Shown in pieces: positions 6,583 to 14,483 of a DNA stretch of 26,014 nucleotides. The notes below the pieces were generated by a model. That model did not search any database. It was not told the DNA's origin and was given only the letters and a program-made list of their open reading frames with translations. The stretch is taken from the NCBI RefSeq assembly GCF_018373095.1, contig NZ_JAHAHT010000018.1, forward strand, positions 1 to 26,014. The letters run 5' to 3'. The stretch comes from Haemophilus parahaemolyticus (GTDB taxonomy: Bacteria > Pseudomonadota > Gammaproteobacteria > Enterobacterales > Pasteurellaceae). Made by a program: the position numbers and the translations under genes. Position 1 is the first letter of the stretch, and every line of letters starts with the position of its first letter.

Positions 6583-7368
6583 ATGTTAAACACAATGAAA
6601 TTAAAGTTCCTTAAACTCTCTTTATTATCGATTTTTACGCTATCTGCTTGTACTTCACATAATGAATATTTAGATAAACTAAATGGATTATACGGTGGTG
6701 TAGGAAAACAATCGGATGGAAGTGCTTGGGTTATTAAAATTAATATGAATTCAGGCAGTTACGATATTGAATATCCGTTAATGAGTTCAGGTAATACATG
6801 TGCTGGTCGATTAGATTATGCTTATCAATCAGATGATAGATTTTATTTTGATGAAAAAATCCATAGTGGCAAATGTAAAAGTGACACAATCTATTTAACT
6901 GAACTTTCTGATGGAGGCTTAGAATATCATTGGGGAAATTCAAATAGTATTAAATTAAAAAAATATGCAAGCAATAATGAATTAATTTCTGATACCAGGT
7001 CTTTATTTAATCAATATAAAGAAGAGAGTGGTTCTAATTGGTCCACTAGCGATACGCTTACGGCTTTAGCAGGCGTTGCCGCTGCAGGATTGGTAGTGGC
7101 GGGTGTATATTGTTTATTTGCAGATTGCAGTAATGATGATACTTCATACCAATCAGGAAGTTATGATGACGATGTAAGAGCTTGTCAAAACAGGTATGTT
7201 GGTGAACGCATTAGCATTCCAACAGGAAAAAAATCTCTCTGGGGAGATCTAATTTATAATTCATATGATGTTAAGGGGGTCGGTAAAGTAGATATGACAG
7301 TTGAAGAAGTTTACTCAAAAAGTACATTTAAGATTAATTGTAGTACATCAAGACTTAAACCATATTAA
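6583..7368 (+). CDS. Lipoprotein of unknown function
   Basis: I do not recognise this 261-residue protein. It starts with a lipoprotein signal (hydrophobic residues 9-22, lipobox LSAC with Cys23), so the mature protein should be lipid-anchored. The N-terminal half (about 30-130) looks like a small beta-rich domain with a Cys73/Cys98 pair. A second hydrophobic stretch (about 159-180, TLTALAGVAAAGLVVAGVYC) could cross or dip into a membrane, which is odd for a lipoprotein. The C-terminal part (about 185-261) is polar with Cys201 and Cys253. AGGA lies 8 bases before the ATG at 6583; a second ATG four codons later is possible. Base use is clearly more AT-rich than the flanking housekeeping genes, suggesting acquired DNA. 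The 57-residue gene follows after 28 bp. Confidence 0.8.
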   Translation: MLNTMKLKFLKLSLLSIFTLSACTSHNEYLDKLNGLYGGVGKQSDGSAWVIKINMNSGSYDIEYPLMSSGNTCAGRLDYAYQSDDRFYFDEKIHSGKCKSDTIYLTELSDGGLEYHWGNSNSIKLKKYASNNELISDTRSLFNQYKEESGSNWSTSDTLTALAGVAAAGLVVAGVYCLFADCSNDDTSYQSGSYDDDVRACQNRYVGERISIPTGKKSLWGDLIYNSYDVKGVGKVDMTVEEVYSKSTFKINCSTSRLKPY

Positions 7369-7396
7369 TTTAACAACCAACATAGGAGAAACTAAA

Positions 7397-7570
7397 ATGT
7401 CATTAGATAGACAAGGCAAAGGCACTGGTGAAGGCGCAGTAGAAAGAATTACATCTCGACCGAATGAAAATGGAAGAGATAATTATTCACCGACTTCAAA
7501 ATCAAGTAAAGTAGATGAAGTACGAAATGAAATTCGAAATAAAGTAGATAATATTTTAAATCGTAAATAG
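7397..7570 (+). CDS. Small charged protein of unknown function (57 aa)
   Basis: The start at 7397 is set by a strong ribosome site (AGGAG, 8 bases upstream). The frame also opens earlier inside the lipoprotein gene (7301), but that has no ribosome site. The product is hydrophilic: Gly/Arg/Asn-rich at the N-terminus, then a probable amphipathic helix (VDEVRNEIRNKVDNILNRK). It has no signal peptide or membrane segment and no cysteine. It is probably co-transcribed with the lipoprotein gene. I know no family for it. Confidence 0.65.
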   Translation: MSLDRQGKGTGEGAVERITSRPNENGRDNYSPTSKSSKVDEVRNEIRNKVDNILNRK

Positions 7571-7582
7571 TCTACATTAAAT

Positions 7583-7630
7583 ATGGGTATCAGAAATTAT
7601 TAATTAATGATTTTTTGATGCCCATTTTTA
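7583..7630 (+). terminator. Terminator after the 57-aa gene
   Basis: ATGGGTATCA (7583-7592) pairs with TGATGCCCAT (7616-7625) including one wobble, followed by five T. The loop is long (23 bases). It separates the lipoprotein/small-protein unit from the autotransporter gene, whose ATG is 35 bp further on. Confidence 0.65.
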
Positions 7631-7664
7631 TTACGTTAAATTTAATATCATACAGGTAACTCAA

Positions 7665-10466
7665 ATGAATAAAATCTTTAAAACTAAATACAATTATCTC
7701 ACTAAAAATTCTGTCGTTACATCAGAATTAGCGAAAAACAGAGGTAAATCTGGTTTGGTGAAAACCGCCTTAGCGATTGCTACGTTGTCAACTTCCCATC
7801 TGGCAATAGCTGTAGACGATGATCAAATCAGTGGCAATTTACATAAAAATGCAGATGGTACATTAATTTATTCAACAGGTGAAGAGGAGTTCACTTCTTA
7901 TCATTTTGAAAAATTAGCTATTACAGCAGTTAATCCAAATACTACAGCATTGGCATTAGATTTAGATACAATTGGATTCACGGGTTATTTTGGTACAGCT
8001 ATCTATGCGGGTAATACTAAAGCAGCTATTCCGAGCTATGGTTTTTCTCTTTACTTAAGCCAAGACAGTTCCATTAAAGCCACAGGTGAAAATGGCACAG
8101 CAATAAAAGTGTTGGATGAATTTAGAAATGATAGACATGACCCTGCATTTTTAGCCTTGTCCGATGAAGATAAAGCCGAAAAAATTAAGGGACTTTATCC
8201 AAAGCTCTATGACTATATTGGTATAGGTAATTACGGTGCAATATCTTCCGAAAACGGCGATGCCATTGATTTCTCTGCCTTTAATCGTAAAGATTTATTT
8301 GGTAAAGTGGTTGAAAATCTTAACCATAATGGCAGTAGTGTAGGCACATATGTATATGTGTACGGTGTGATTTCTGCTCCAGAAGATAAGGCAGCATTTA
8401 TTGGTTCAGATTATTCAGATGATTTTCTTTTGCGTAGAGGTAGTAAAATTGAAGGCAATATTTACTTAGGTAAAGGTGATGATCAACTTCATTTATTGGG
8501 TAGTGATATATCTAAAGTAAAAGTATTAGAGGGCTCTTATAAAAATAACCCTGATGCTTTAGATTATGTGGAGAATAATTCCCTTGAACTTAGTCAAGAA
8601 TTAACGGGAAGCAGTGAAAGCGTAGGCTCATACGAAGATAAAGCAATTCGTAATTTTAGAAGCATTAGAATTTTGGGAGAAGATGGTATTTTAAATTTAA
8701 CCGGAAATATGACAAGTAATTCTGGTAAAGTTGGTTATATTGAGATTTATAAAGATGCAGAGTTAAATATTGCCCCTAAAAATACCTCTTCAAATATTCG
8801 ACTTGATTATAATGTTAAAGCCTATAAAGGCATAATTGATCTTTCTAAAAATAATTTGCCTAATGATACTTTAACAATTAGTGGTGATTATCGTAAATGG
8901 TATGCTGATGAAGAATACACTGGCGAACTTCGCGTTAACACTTTCTGGCATAACCCCGATATCCAACAAACCGATAAACTGATTATTGAAGGCAATCACG
9001 AAGGCACCAGCATCGTTAAAGCCTACTACCAAGGCAACGAGAGCATTTTCGGTGATGTAACCCGTTCGGATGTAGAGAAAAACGGTGGCTTATTAACCCC
9101 TGTGGTGGAAATTAAAGGCGAAGAAGAGGGCAAATTTGAAGGCACTGCCCCAACCACCAACGCAGGCGAAGCCCAATTAGTGCGACATAGCAATAACTAT
9201 TATTGGACGTTAACGGCATTAGAACAACCAGCACCGCAGCCAGAACCTATGCAACCTACTCCGCAACCTGAACCTATACAACCAGTGCCGCAACCAGAGC
9301 CAGTACAACCTGCACCACAACCAGAACCAGTACAACCTGCACCACAACCAGAACCAGTACAACCTGCACCGCAACCAGAGCCTGTACAACCTGCACCACA
9401 GCCAGAACCAGTACAACCTGTACCAGAACCAGAACCAGAACCAGTGCAACCTGTACCGCAACCAGCAGTGCCAGCCAACAACGGCCCGATGATTTATGCG
9501 GAACAGATTGCTGGCTATGTACAAACTCAACGCATTGCTAGGGAAACGTTATTGCAAGAAAACGGTAAATTGCAAACCCGAATGGGTAGCTTGCAAGCAC
9601 CGTTAACACCGCAAACTTGGGCACACGTAGGCGGTGGCTATACCCAAGAACAGGGCAAAGCACGTTTGGCTTATAAATCGAAAGCGAAATTTGTGCAAAT
9701 TGGCTCAGATTTATTCGTGAACAACAATGAGAATGGCATTCGCCGCGGCGGTGTGATGGCATCGTTCAACCGTGCGGATAACAAATTCTACGACAAATAC
9801 CACGCTCAAAATGGCTATATTGTGGCGGATAAATTGGTGGGCAAAGGCAAGTTAGAAACCGCAACACTAGGCTTATATTCCACTTGGTATGGTAATAACG
9901 GCTTGTATTTAGATACCACCGCGAATGTGGGCTGGATTGGGGCGAAATACACCGCACAAAACGGCAACAAAGCGAAAAACGATGGCTTCAACTTTATGGC
10001 AAATACCGAAGTGGGCAAAGAAATTGCGATTTCTACAGATGGCAGATGGAATTTTGTACCACAAGCACAACTCACCTTGCTTGAGACCAAAATGGTCGGA
10101 TTTAATGACGGCATTCGTGATATGAAATCCAGCCATCAAAACGTATTACGCGGACGCGTTGGGGCAAGTGTGAGCTTCAATGCCGAAAAAGGCAAAAACG
10201 CCAATAGTTTCTTTGCTTCACTGAATTTAGTGCACGATTTTATGGGCAGAAAAACCGAATTAGAGGTAGGGCGTGACCGTATTACCGAGCGTTATGCCCC
10301 AACCTTTGGTGAAGTGAGCATCGGCGGCGTTTTACCATTGGGTAAACAGTTATCGGCGCAGGCAAATCTGAATTACACTCGTGCATTAAGCAAAACCAAC
10401 ACATTGTTTAGCGGCAGCGGTAAGGAAGCTTATCAAGGATATGTTGGTTTGAAATATATTTGGTAA
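7665..10466 (+). CDS. Classical (type Va) autotransporter with Pro-rich repeat linker
   Basis: A 933-residue secreted protein in the usual autotransporter order. An extended signal peptide (residues 1-49) has an ESPR-like N-extension (MNKIFKTKYN…SELAKNRGK), a hydrophobic core and likely cleavage after AIA. A passenger (about 50-515) contains a beta-strand-rich segment near 250-400. A repeat linker (about 521-605) is built from PQPEPVQPA units. A C-terminal beta-barrel (about 650-933) ends in an aromatic residue (…GLKYIW), as outer-membrane barrels do. The barrel is the confident part. The passenger carries no obvious protease triad and I cannot assign adhesin or enzyme activity. DNA up to about 8920 is AT-rich like the two preceding genes, whereas the rest has composition like the core genes, so the gene looks mosaic. 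AGG lies 8 bases before the ATG, a modest ribosome site. Confidence 0.88.
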   Translation: MNKIFKTKYNYLTKNSVVTSELAKNRGKSGLVKTALAIATLSTSHLAIAVDDDQISGNLHKNADGTLIYSTGEEEFTSYHFEKLAITAVNPNTTALALDLDTIGFTGYFGTAIYAGNTKAAIPSYGFSLYLSQDSSIKATGENGTAIKVLDEFRNDRHDPAFLALSDEDKAEKIKGLYPKLYDYIGIGNYGAISSENGDAIDFSAFNRKDLFGKVVENLNHNGSSVGTYVYVYGVISAPEDKAAFIGSDYSDDFLLRRGSKIEGNIYLGKGDDQLHLLGSDISKVKVLEGSYKNNPDALDYVENNSLELSQELTGSSESVGSYEDKAIRNFRSIRILGEDGILNLTGNMTSNSGKVGYIEIYKDAELNIAPKNTSSNIRLDYNVKAYKGIIDLSKNNLPNDTLTISGDYRKWYADEEYTGELRVNTFWHNPDIQQTDKLIIEGNHEGTSIVKAYYQGNESIFGDVTRSDVEKNGGLLTPVVEIKGEEEGKFEGTAPTTNAGEAQLVRHSNNYYWTLTALEQPAPQPEPMQPTPQPEPIQPVPQPEPVQPAPQPEPVQPAPQPEPVQPAPQPEPVQPAPQPEPVQPVPEPEPEPVQPVPQPAVPANNGPMIYAEQIAGYVQTQRIARETLLQENGKLQTRMGSLQAPLTPQTWAHVGGGYTQEQGKARLAYKSKAKFVQIGSDLFVNNNENGIRRGGVMASFNRADNKFYDKYHAQNGYIVADKLVGKGKLETATLGLYSTWYGNNGLYLDTTANVGWIGAKYTAQNGNKAKNDGFNFMANTEVGKEIAISTDGRWNFVPQAQLTLLETKMVGFNDGIRDMKSSHQNVLRGRVGASVSFNAEKGKNANSFFASLNLVHDFMGRKTELEVGRDRITERYAPTFGEVSIGGVLPLGKQLSAQANLNYTRALSKTNTLFSGSGKEAYQGYVGLKYIW
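9226..9466 (+). repeat. 27-bp in-frame repeats encoding PQPEPVQPA
   Basis: About eight near-identical 27-bp units inside the autotransporter gene. The last units are shortened and altered (PEPEPEPVQPV). Each unit is nine codons, so slippage would change linker length without shifting the frame. Third-position differences between units (A/G) show the array is not freshly made. Confidence 0.85.
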
Positions 10467-10491
10467 TCACATGATGTCGGCATAATGTGGT

Positions 10492-10528
10492 AAAAAAGGC
10501 AAGCAATGATTGGATTGCTCGCCTTTTT
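10492..10528. terminator. Bidirectional terminator between the autotransporter gene and rluB
   Basis: AAAAAAGGCAAGCAAT (10492-10507) pairs with ATTGCTCGCCTTTTT (10513-10527) with one mismatch. Flanking A and T runs let it end both converging genes. Confidence 0.85.
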
Positions 10529-10540
10529 AATGATTTACGA

Positions 10541-11581
10541 TTAACTTTTCGCTTTATATTTTGCGTGCTGTTTCACTGCTTTACGAATTTGGCGGATGTT
10601 TGCTCGTCTTCTGTTTTTCGTTACATCTACTTTGGTTTCCGTTTCTGGTGGGAGTCCAACCAATTCACGCAGATAGTTCACTTGCTCAAGCCCCATCTCT
10701 TCCCAACCGCCGCGTGGCAAACTCTTTTCAAGCTTGATATTGCCATAGCGAATACGGATTAAGCGACTCACTTCCACTTCTTGCGATTCCCACAAACGAC
10801 GTACTTCGCGGTTGCGACCCTCGGTTAAAGTCACATCAAACCATTGGTTGATACCTGTACCGCCTACCGCCTTAATTTGCTTGAAGTTCGCAGGGCCATC
10901 TTCCAACTGCACGCCTTTGCGTAAGCGTTGTAACATCGCTTCATCCACGTTGCCGAATACACGTACGGAGTATTCACGCTCTACTTCACGGCTAGGGTGC
11001 ATTAAGCGGTTGGCAAGTTCACCATCAGTGGTAAAGAGTAATAAACCCGAAGTGTTGATATCTAAACGCCCCACCGCAATCCAGCGTGAGCCTGTTAAAC
11101 GTGGCAAGCGGTCGAAAACGGTTGCTCGACCTTCAGGATCAGAGCGAGTACAAAGTTCGCCCTCTGGTTTGTAATACATCAACACGCGGCAAATCTCTTT
11201 TTGGGTTGGGATTATGTTGATTAAGTGCCCGTCGATACGGATTTTGGTGGCTGAGCTTAATACCACGCGGTCGCCAAGTGATGCAATTTTACCGTCGACA
11301 CTCACGCGTCCTGCCGCAATTACCTCTTCTAATTCACGACGTGAGCCTTGCCCTGCACGGGCTAAAATTTTCTGCAATTTTTCGCCAACGACTTTCTCTT
11401 TTTTCTCTGTTGTTTTATCTAAAGAAGCGGTCTGTTTTGTAATTTTTTTTGCAAGCGGGCGAGAGGTTGGACGAGCCGCACGCTGTTCATTACGTTCCTC
11501 TAAGCCTGGATTTTTTGCTCCTTTTTTCTCATCAGATTGACGATTAAATGTTGGTTTTTGTTTATTTTGAAAGGTTTTCAT
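10541..11581 (-). CDS. rluB: 23S rRNA pseudouridine(2605) synthase
   Basis: Converts U2605 in 23S rRNA to pseudouridine. The 346-residue protein has a Lys/Gln-rich N-terminal extension (1-65), an S4 RNA-binding domain (about 66-125; EKLQKILARAGQGSRRELEE) and the RsuA/RluB catalytic domain with GRLDINTSGLLLFT, whose Asp174 is the expected catalytic residue. A second signature, 'EGRNREVRRL', is present near residue 255. A basic C-terminal tail follows. AAGGA lies 6 bases before the ATG at 11581. The gene follows yciO on the same strand after about 50 bp, an arrangement close to that in enterobacteria, so the two are probably co-transcribed. Confidence 0.93.
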   Translation of the reverse strand: MKTFQNKQKPTFNRQSDEKKGAKNPGLEERNEQRAARPTSRPLAKKITKQTASLDKTTEKKEKVVGEKLQKILARAGQGSRRELEEVIAAGRVSVDGKIASLGDRVVLSSATKIRIDGHLINIIPTQKEICRVLMYYKPEGELCTRSDPEGRATVFDRLPRLTGSRWIAVGRLDINTSGLLLFTTDGELANRLMHPSREVEREYSVRVFGNVDEAMLQRLRKGVQLEDGPANFKQIKAVGGTGINQWFDVTLTEGRNREVRRLWESQEVEVSRLIRIRYGNIKLEKSLPRGGWEEMGLEQVNYLRELVGLPPETETKVDVTKNRRRANIRQIRKAVKQHAKYKAKS

Positions 11582-11629
11582 TGTTTGTCCTTGTCGCTTT
11601 CACAAGCGTCTAAATATTTAAAAAATGGT

Positions 11630-12247
11630 TTAAATAAATGGCGTGAGGCTGCCTGATCCCTCGCGAATAATCTCTGGGCTGTCGCCAGTTAAATCAACAA
11701 CCGTAGTTGGCTCAACACCTAAATAACCACCATGAATAATCAAATCCACTTGGTGTTCTAAAAGAGTACGGATTTCTTCGGGATCCGACTGAGTCATTTC
11801 TTCGCCAGGTAACATCAAAGAACAAGAAAGCAGTGGTTCGCCAAGGGCAGCAATCAATGCTAATGCGATCGCATTATCTGGCACTCGAATCCCGATAGTT
11901 TTACGCTTAGTTTGTAGCCTACGCGGCACATCTTTGGTAGCAGGTAGGATAAAAGTGTACGGATTCGGCACGTTATTTTTCATCAAGCGATAAGCTTGAT
12001 TATCCACCATCGCATAGGTAGAAAGCTCCGATAAATCGCTACACACCAGCGTGAAATTATGATTTTCAGGCAGTTGGCGAATTCTTACGATGCGTTCCAT
12101 CGCCGATTTTTCCCCAATGCCACAACCGAGTGCATAGCCTGAATCCGTCGGGTAAATAATCACGCCATCATTGCGGATAATGTCAACCGCTTGGTTAATC
12201 AAACGAGGCTGCGGATTATTTGGATGAATGTAGAAAAATTGGCTCAT
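11630..12247 (-). CDS. yciO: YciO, YrdC/Sua5-domain protein
   Basis: A 205-residue single-domain protein close in length and sequence to E. coli YciO (both begin MSQFFYIHP). It belongs to the YrdC/Sua5 fold that binds double-stranded RNA and makes threonylcarbamoyl-AMP for tRNA t6A in its better-known members; YciO itself has an uncertain role. Family motifs are visible: 'IIYPTDSGYALGC', 'RIRQLPENHNFTLVC' and 'KTIGIRVPDNAIALALI'. I chose the ATG at 12247 because AGGAG lies 7 bases upstream; the frame stays open further upstream without a better site. It is followed by rluB on the same strand. Confidence 0.92.
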   Translation of the reverse strand: MSQFFYIHPNNPQPRLINQAVDIIRNDGVIIYPTDSGYALGCGIGEKSAMERIVRIRQLPENHNFTLVCSDLSELSTYAMVDNQAYRLMKNNVPNPYTFILPATKDVPRRLQTKRKTIGIRVPDNAIALALIAALGEPLLSCSLMLPGEEMTQSDPEEIRTLLEHQVDLIIHGGYLGVEPTTVVDLTGDSPEIIREGSGSLTPFI

Positions 12248-12292
12248 ATGCAACTCCTTTTGAGTTTCGCGGGGATTTCTTAATGGGGAAAG

Positions 12293-12298
12293 ATTATA
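12293..12298 (-). promoter_or_regulatory. Putative -10 for yciO-rluB
   Basis: TATAAT is read on the minus strand, 46 bp upstream of the yciO ATG. The -35 region is poor. An imperfect dyad ACGG-TTAC-CCGT (12311-12322) lies in the spacer/-35 area and could be an operator. Confidence 0.35.
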
Positions 12299-12301
12299 CA
12301 C

Positions 12302-12601
12302 TAGAATTACGGTTACCCGTATAAAAACATTTTACTCTTCAGAGAATCATTTTAATTCCAAAAGCAAACAATTTGCTGTTCAAATTTTTTGAAAGCAAAA
12401 TTTACAATTCAGTTAAAAAACTATTCTAACTTTCAAGATAGTTCAATCGAAGATGCTCGGGTGGATAGCCTTGCTATGATTAATGGTGGAAATTATTTAG
12501 GTGTACATCAAGGCAAGTTTGCACACGATCAAATTGATGGAGTAAAAATTACTAAATTTGAGATTATACGGCTCATGCAGTAGGAAGTGATTAATTTATA
12601 T
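12302..12601. other. Intergenic stretch with a doubtful short ORF
   Basis: This AT-rich gap between yciO and znuA contains one open stretch on the plus strand (12389-12583, 64 codons from a TTG; 36 codons from an ATG at 12476). Neither start has a ribosome site. The translated C-terminal part (GGNYLGVHQGKFAHDQIDGV) looks protein-like, so it may be the tail of a lost gene, and it is followed by a strong terminator. I cannot assign a family. Confidence 0.25.
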
Positions 12602-12645
12602 AAAATAAAGATCCGCTCATTATTATTGAGCGGATCTTTATTTTT
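12602..12645. terminator. Strong bidirectional terminator
   Basis: A perfect 17-bp stem (AAAATAAAGATCCGCTC at 12602-12618 and its complement at 12628-12644) with a 9-base loop and A/T flanks. It serves znuA read leftward and any transcript coming rightward through the preceding gap. Confidence 0.85.
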
Positions 12646-12697
12646 GTAGAGTGCACTTGTTGCACCTTACCTTATTCCAATATACAAAAATTCTCTA

Positions 12698-13627
12698 TCA
12701 TTTATTGACTAAACATTTCGTAAACTCATCCGCAATGCCTTGCAAGAACTGTGGATAAGCTTCTGAACTCATCTTAACTTTCGCACCAAGTGGATCAAGC
12801 TGACCAACGCCCACTTGTGTACCTTTGCTTAAACTTTCTACTACGCGGGGCGTGAATTGTGGCTCAGCAAACAAGCAAACCGCTTTATGTTCTGCAATAT
12901 GCTCTTTGATTTTCGCCAAAGTTTTCGCTCCAGGAGCAACCGTTGGGTTGATAGTAAATGAACCGAGCGAGTTTAAACCATAAGCTGATTCAAAATAACC
13001 ATAAGCTTCGTGGAAAGTGTAGTAGCCTTTGCCTTTTACTGGCTCAAGCTGGGCTTTTAATTGCACAGTTTTGGCGTCTACTGCAGTTTTAAATTTTGCT
13101 AAATTTTCTGCAATTTTTGCTTTTTTCGTTGGATACAATTGCGTTAAACGATCTGCGATTTGCTCTGCTGCAATTTTACTCGCATCGCTTGAAAGCCAAA
13201 TATGCCAGTCGTGGCTATGGTCATGTCCATGATGATCGTGACCGTGGGCATGTTGATGATGTCCGTGATCGTGGTCATGGTCGTGATCTTCGTGATGTGT
13301 TGCTTCAATAATCTCTTCGATTGCAGGCACTTCGCCCAATTCTAACACTTTGCTTTCAGGTAATTTTTCAACCGATTTTTCTAAAAATGATTCAAGACCG
13401 TGGCCTACCCAAACCACTAATTCTGCTGATTTTAATTTTTCGACATCAGACGGTTTTAAACTGTAATCGTGCGGTGATGCACTCACAGGTAATAACACTT
13501 GTGTTTCTGTCACGCCATCGGTAATGGCATTCGCAATAAAACCAAGCGGTTTGATAGTGGTTAATACATCCGCATGAGCAAATGAAGTTGCGGCTAAAAT
13601 TCCTGCTGTAAGTAACGTTTTTTTCAT
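12698..13627 (-). CDS. znuA: Zinc ABC transporter periplasmic binding protein
   Basis: High-affinity zinc receptor that delivers Zn2+ to the ZnuBC importer. The 309-residue protein has a signal peptide (MKKTLLTAGILAATSFAHA), a His/Asp-rich flexible loop (residues 111-142, typical of ZnuA rather than manganese receptors), and the expected ligand histidines: His53 (SPHDYSLKP), His142 (WHIWLS) and His206 (TFHEAYG). AGGAG lies 9 bases before the ATG at 13627. znuB and znuC are not adjacent here; in several Pasteurellaceae znuA also stands apart from znuCB. I see no convincing Zur box, although the palindrome ATTCT-AGC-AGAAT at 13664-13676 sits in the leader. Confidence 0.95.
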   Translation of the reverse strand: MKKTLLTAGILAATSFAHADVLTTIKPLGFIANAITDGVTETQVLLPVSASPHDYSLKPSDVEKLKSAELVVWVGHGLESFLEKSVEKLPESKVLELGEVPAIEEIIEATHHEDHDHDHDHGHHQHAHGHDHHGHDHSHDWHIWLSSDASKIAAEQIADRLTQLYPTKKAKIAENLAKFKTAVDAKTVQLKAQLEPVKGKGYYTFHEAYGYFESAYGLNSLGSFTINPTVAPGAKTLAKIKEHIAEHKAVCLFAEPQFTPRVVESLSKGTQVGVGQLDPLGAKVKMSSEAYPQFLQGIADEFTKCLVNK

Positions 13628-13773
13628 AACGTGTCTCCTGTTAATAAAGCGTTAAGTTTGAGCATTCTAGCAGAATGATTTTAAATTACCATTATTTTTA
13701 TAGGGATTTATCTCTATTTTTAGCGAAAGGTATCATAAAATAATGTCAAAATTAGCAATTTTGAGAGAAGCAC

Positions 13774-13802
13774 TTGAATACACAAATAAAAACAAGTATA
13801 AT
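13774..13802 (+). promoter_or_regulatory. Promoter of the rpmB-rpmG operon
   Basis: TTGAAT (13774-13779), a 17-base spacer and TATAAT (13797-13802) form a near-consensus sigma-70 promoter. Transcription would start near 13809, giving a leader of about 115 bases before rpmB. Confidence 0.75.
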
Positions 13803-13825
13803 AGCAAACCTTTATTATAGTCTTT

Positions 13826-13890
13826 GGTCGGGTTTATACCTGACGAGGTAGTGAGTACGCTGTGTTGAGTCAGCACTCATCGCCCGAACC
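13826..13890 (+). promoter_or_regulatory. Structured leader RNA of rpmB (three-way junction)
   Basis: Three stems can be drawn by hand. P1 is GGTCGGG (13826-13832) with CCCGAACC (13883-13890), one bulged A. P2 is TACCT-gacg-AGGTA (13837-13850). P3 is TGAGT/ACTCA (13852-13856/13875-13879) continued by GCTG/CAGC (13859-13862/13871-13874). It lies entirely inside the 5' UTR and ends about 30 bases before the ATG. The layout is like that of autogenous ribosomal-protein leaders. I do not recognise a named family. Confidence 0.6.
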
Positions 13891-13923
13891 ATACAAACTT
13901 ACTTAAGTAATTGGAGAATTAAA

Positions 13924-14160
13924 ATGTCAAGAGTTTGCCAAGTAACCGGCAAGCGTCCAGCAGTTGGTAACAACCGCTCACACGCATTAAACGCGACTCG
14001 TCGTCGTTTTTTACCTAACCTTCACACTCACCGTTTCTGGGTTGAGTCTGAAAACCGTTTCGTAACTTTACGCTTAACAGCGAAAGGTATGCGTATTATC
14101 GATAAAAAAGGCATTGATGCAGTTTTAGCTGAAATCCGTGCTCGTGGCGAAAAAATCTAA
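13924..14160 (+). CDS. rpmB: 50S ribosomal protein L28
   Basis: Structural protein of the large ribosomal subunit, 78 residues, normal length. The conserved opening [20 protein letters not shown] and '[16 protein letters not shown]' are diagnostic. GGAG lies 9 bases before the ATG. The first gene of the rpmB-rpmG pair, with 11 bp between the genes. Confidence 0.98.
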
Positions 14161-14171
14161 GGAGCTAACCA

Positions 14172-14342
14172 ATGGCAGCTAAAGGTAACCGTGAGAAAAT
14201 CCGTTTAGTTTCTACTGCAGAAACTGGTCACTTCTACACAACTGACAAAAACAAACGTAATATGCCTGAAAAAATGGAAATCAAAAAATTTGATCCAGTA
14301 GTGCGTAAACACGTTATCTATAAAGAAGCTAAAATTAAATAA
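14172..14342 (+). CDS. rpmG: 50S ribosomal protein L33
   Basis: 56-residue protein of the large subunit. The sequence MAAKGNREKIRLVSTAETGH and the C-terminal 'KKFDPVVRKHVIYKEAKIK' identify it. It lacks the paired CxxC zinc motifs (a C- form). AAGGAGC overlaps the end of rpmB and serves as its ribosome site (7-9 bases from the ATG). It is co-transcribed with rpmB and ends before a terminator. Confidence 0.97.
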   Translation: MAAKGNREKIRLVSTAETGHFYTTDKNKRNMPEKMEIKKFDPVVRKHVIYKEAKIK

Positions 14343-14360
14343 TTTTAGGTCGATTTTAAG

Positions 14361-14384
14361 CCCGAACGAAAGTTCGGGTTTTTT
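14361..14384 (+). terminator. Terminator of rpmB-rpmG
   Basis: CCCGAAC-gaaa-GTTCGGG followed by six T (14379-14384). A textbook intrinsic terminator. Confidence 0.95.
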
Positions 14385-14483
14385 GTATATTCTTATTGCA
14401 AACGCTTGCTTTTTATTTAGTCGATCGGTTTGTAAGCGGTTGAATTTCCTTTCCATTTTGCAATAAAAATGTACAATAGCTCC

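Noticed and set aside
9226..9466. Regular 27-bp repeats as a possible CRISPR array
   Set aside because: There are no unique spacers; the repeats are contiguous, in frame and encode a Pro-rich linker.
9200..9530. Two long antisense frames over the autotransporter repeats (Gly/Cys- and Trp/Leu-rich)
   Set aside because: They are the mirror of the 27-bp coding repeats; repeat translation on the other strand always gives such patterns.
10487..11540. Plus-strand frames opposite rluB
   Set aside because: They are antisense shadows; rluB on the minus strand has S4 and RsuA-type motifs and a good ribosome site.
13664..13676. ATTCT-AGC-AGAAT dyad before znuA as a Zur operator
   Set aside because: It does not fit the Zur consensus dyad of gamma-proteobacteria, and the spacing from any clear promoter is unknown.
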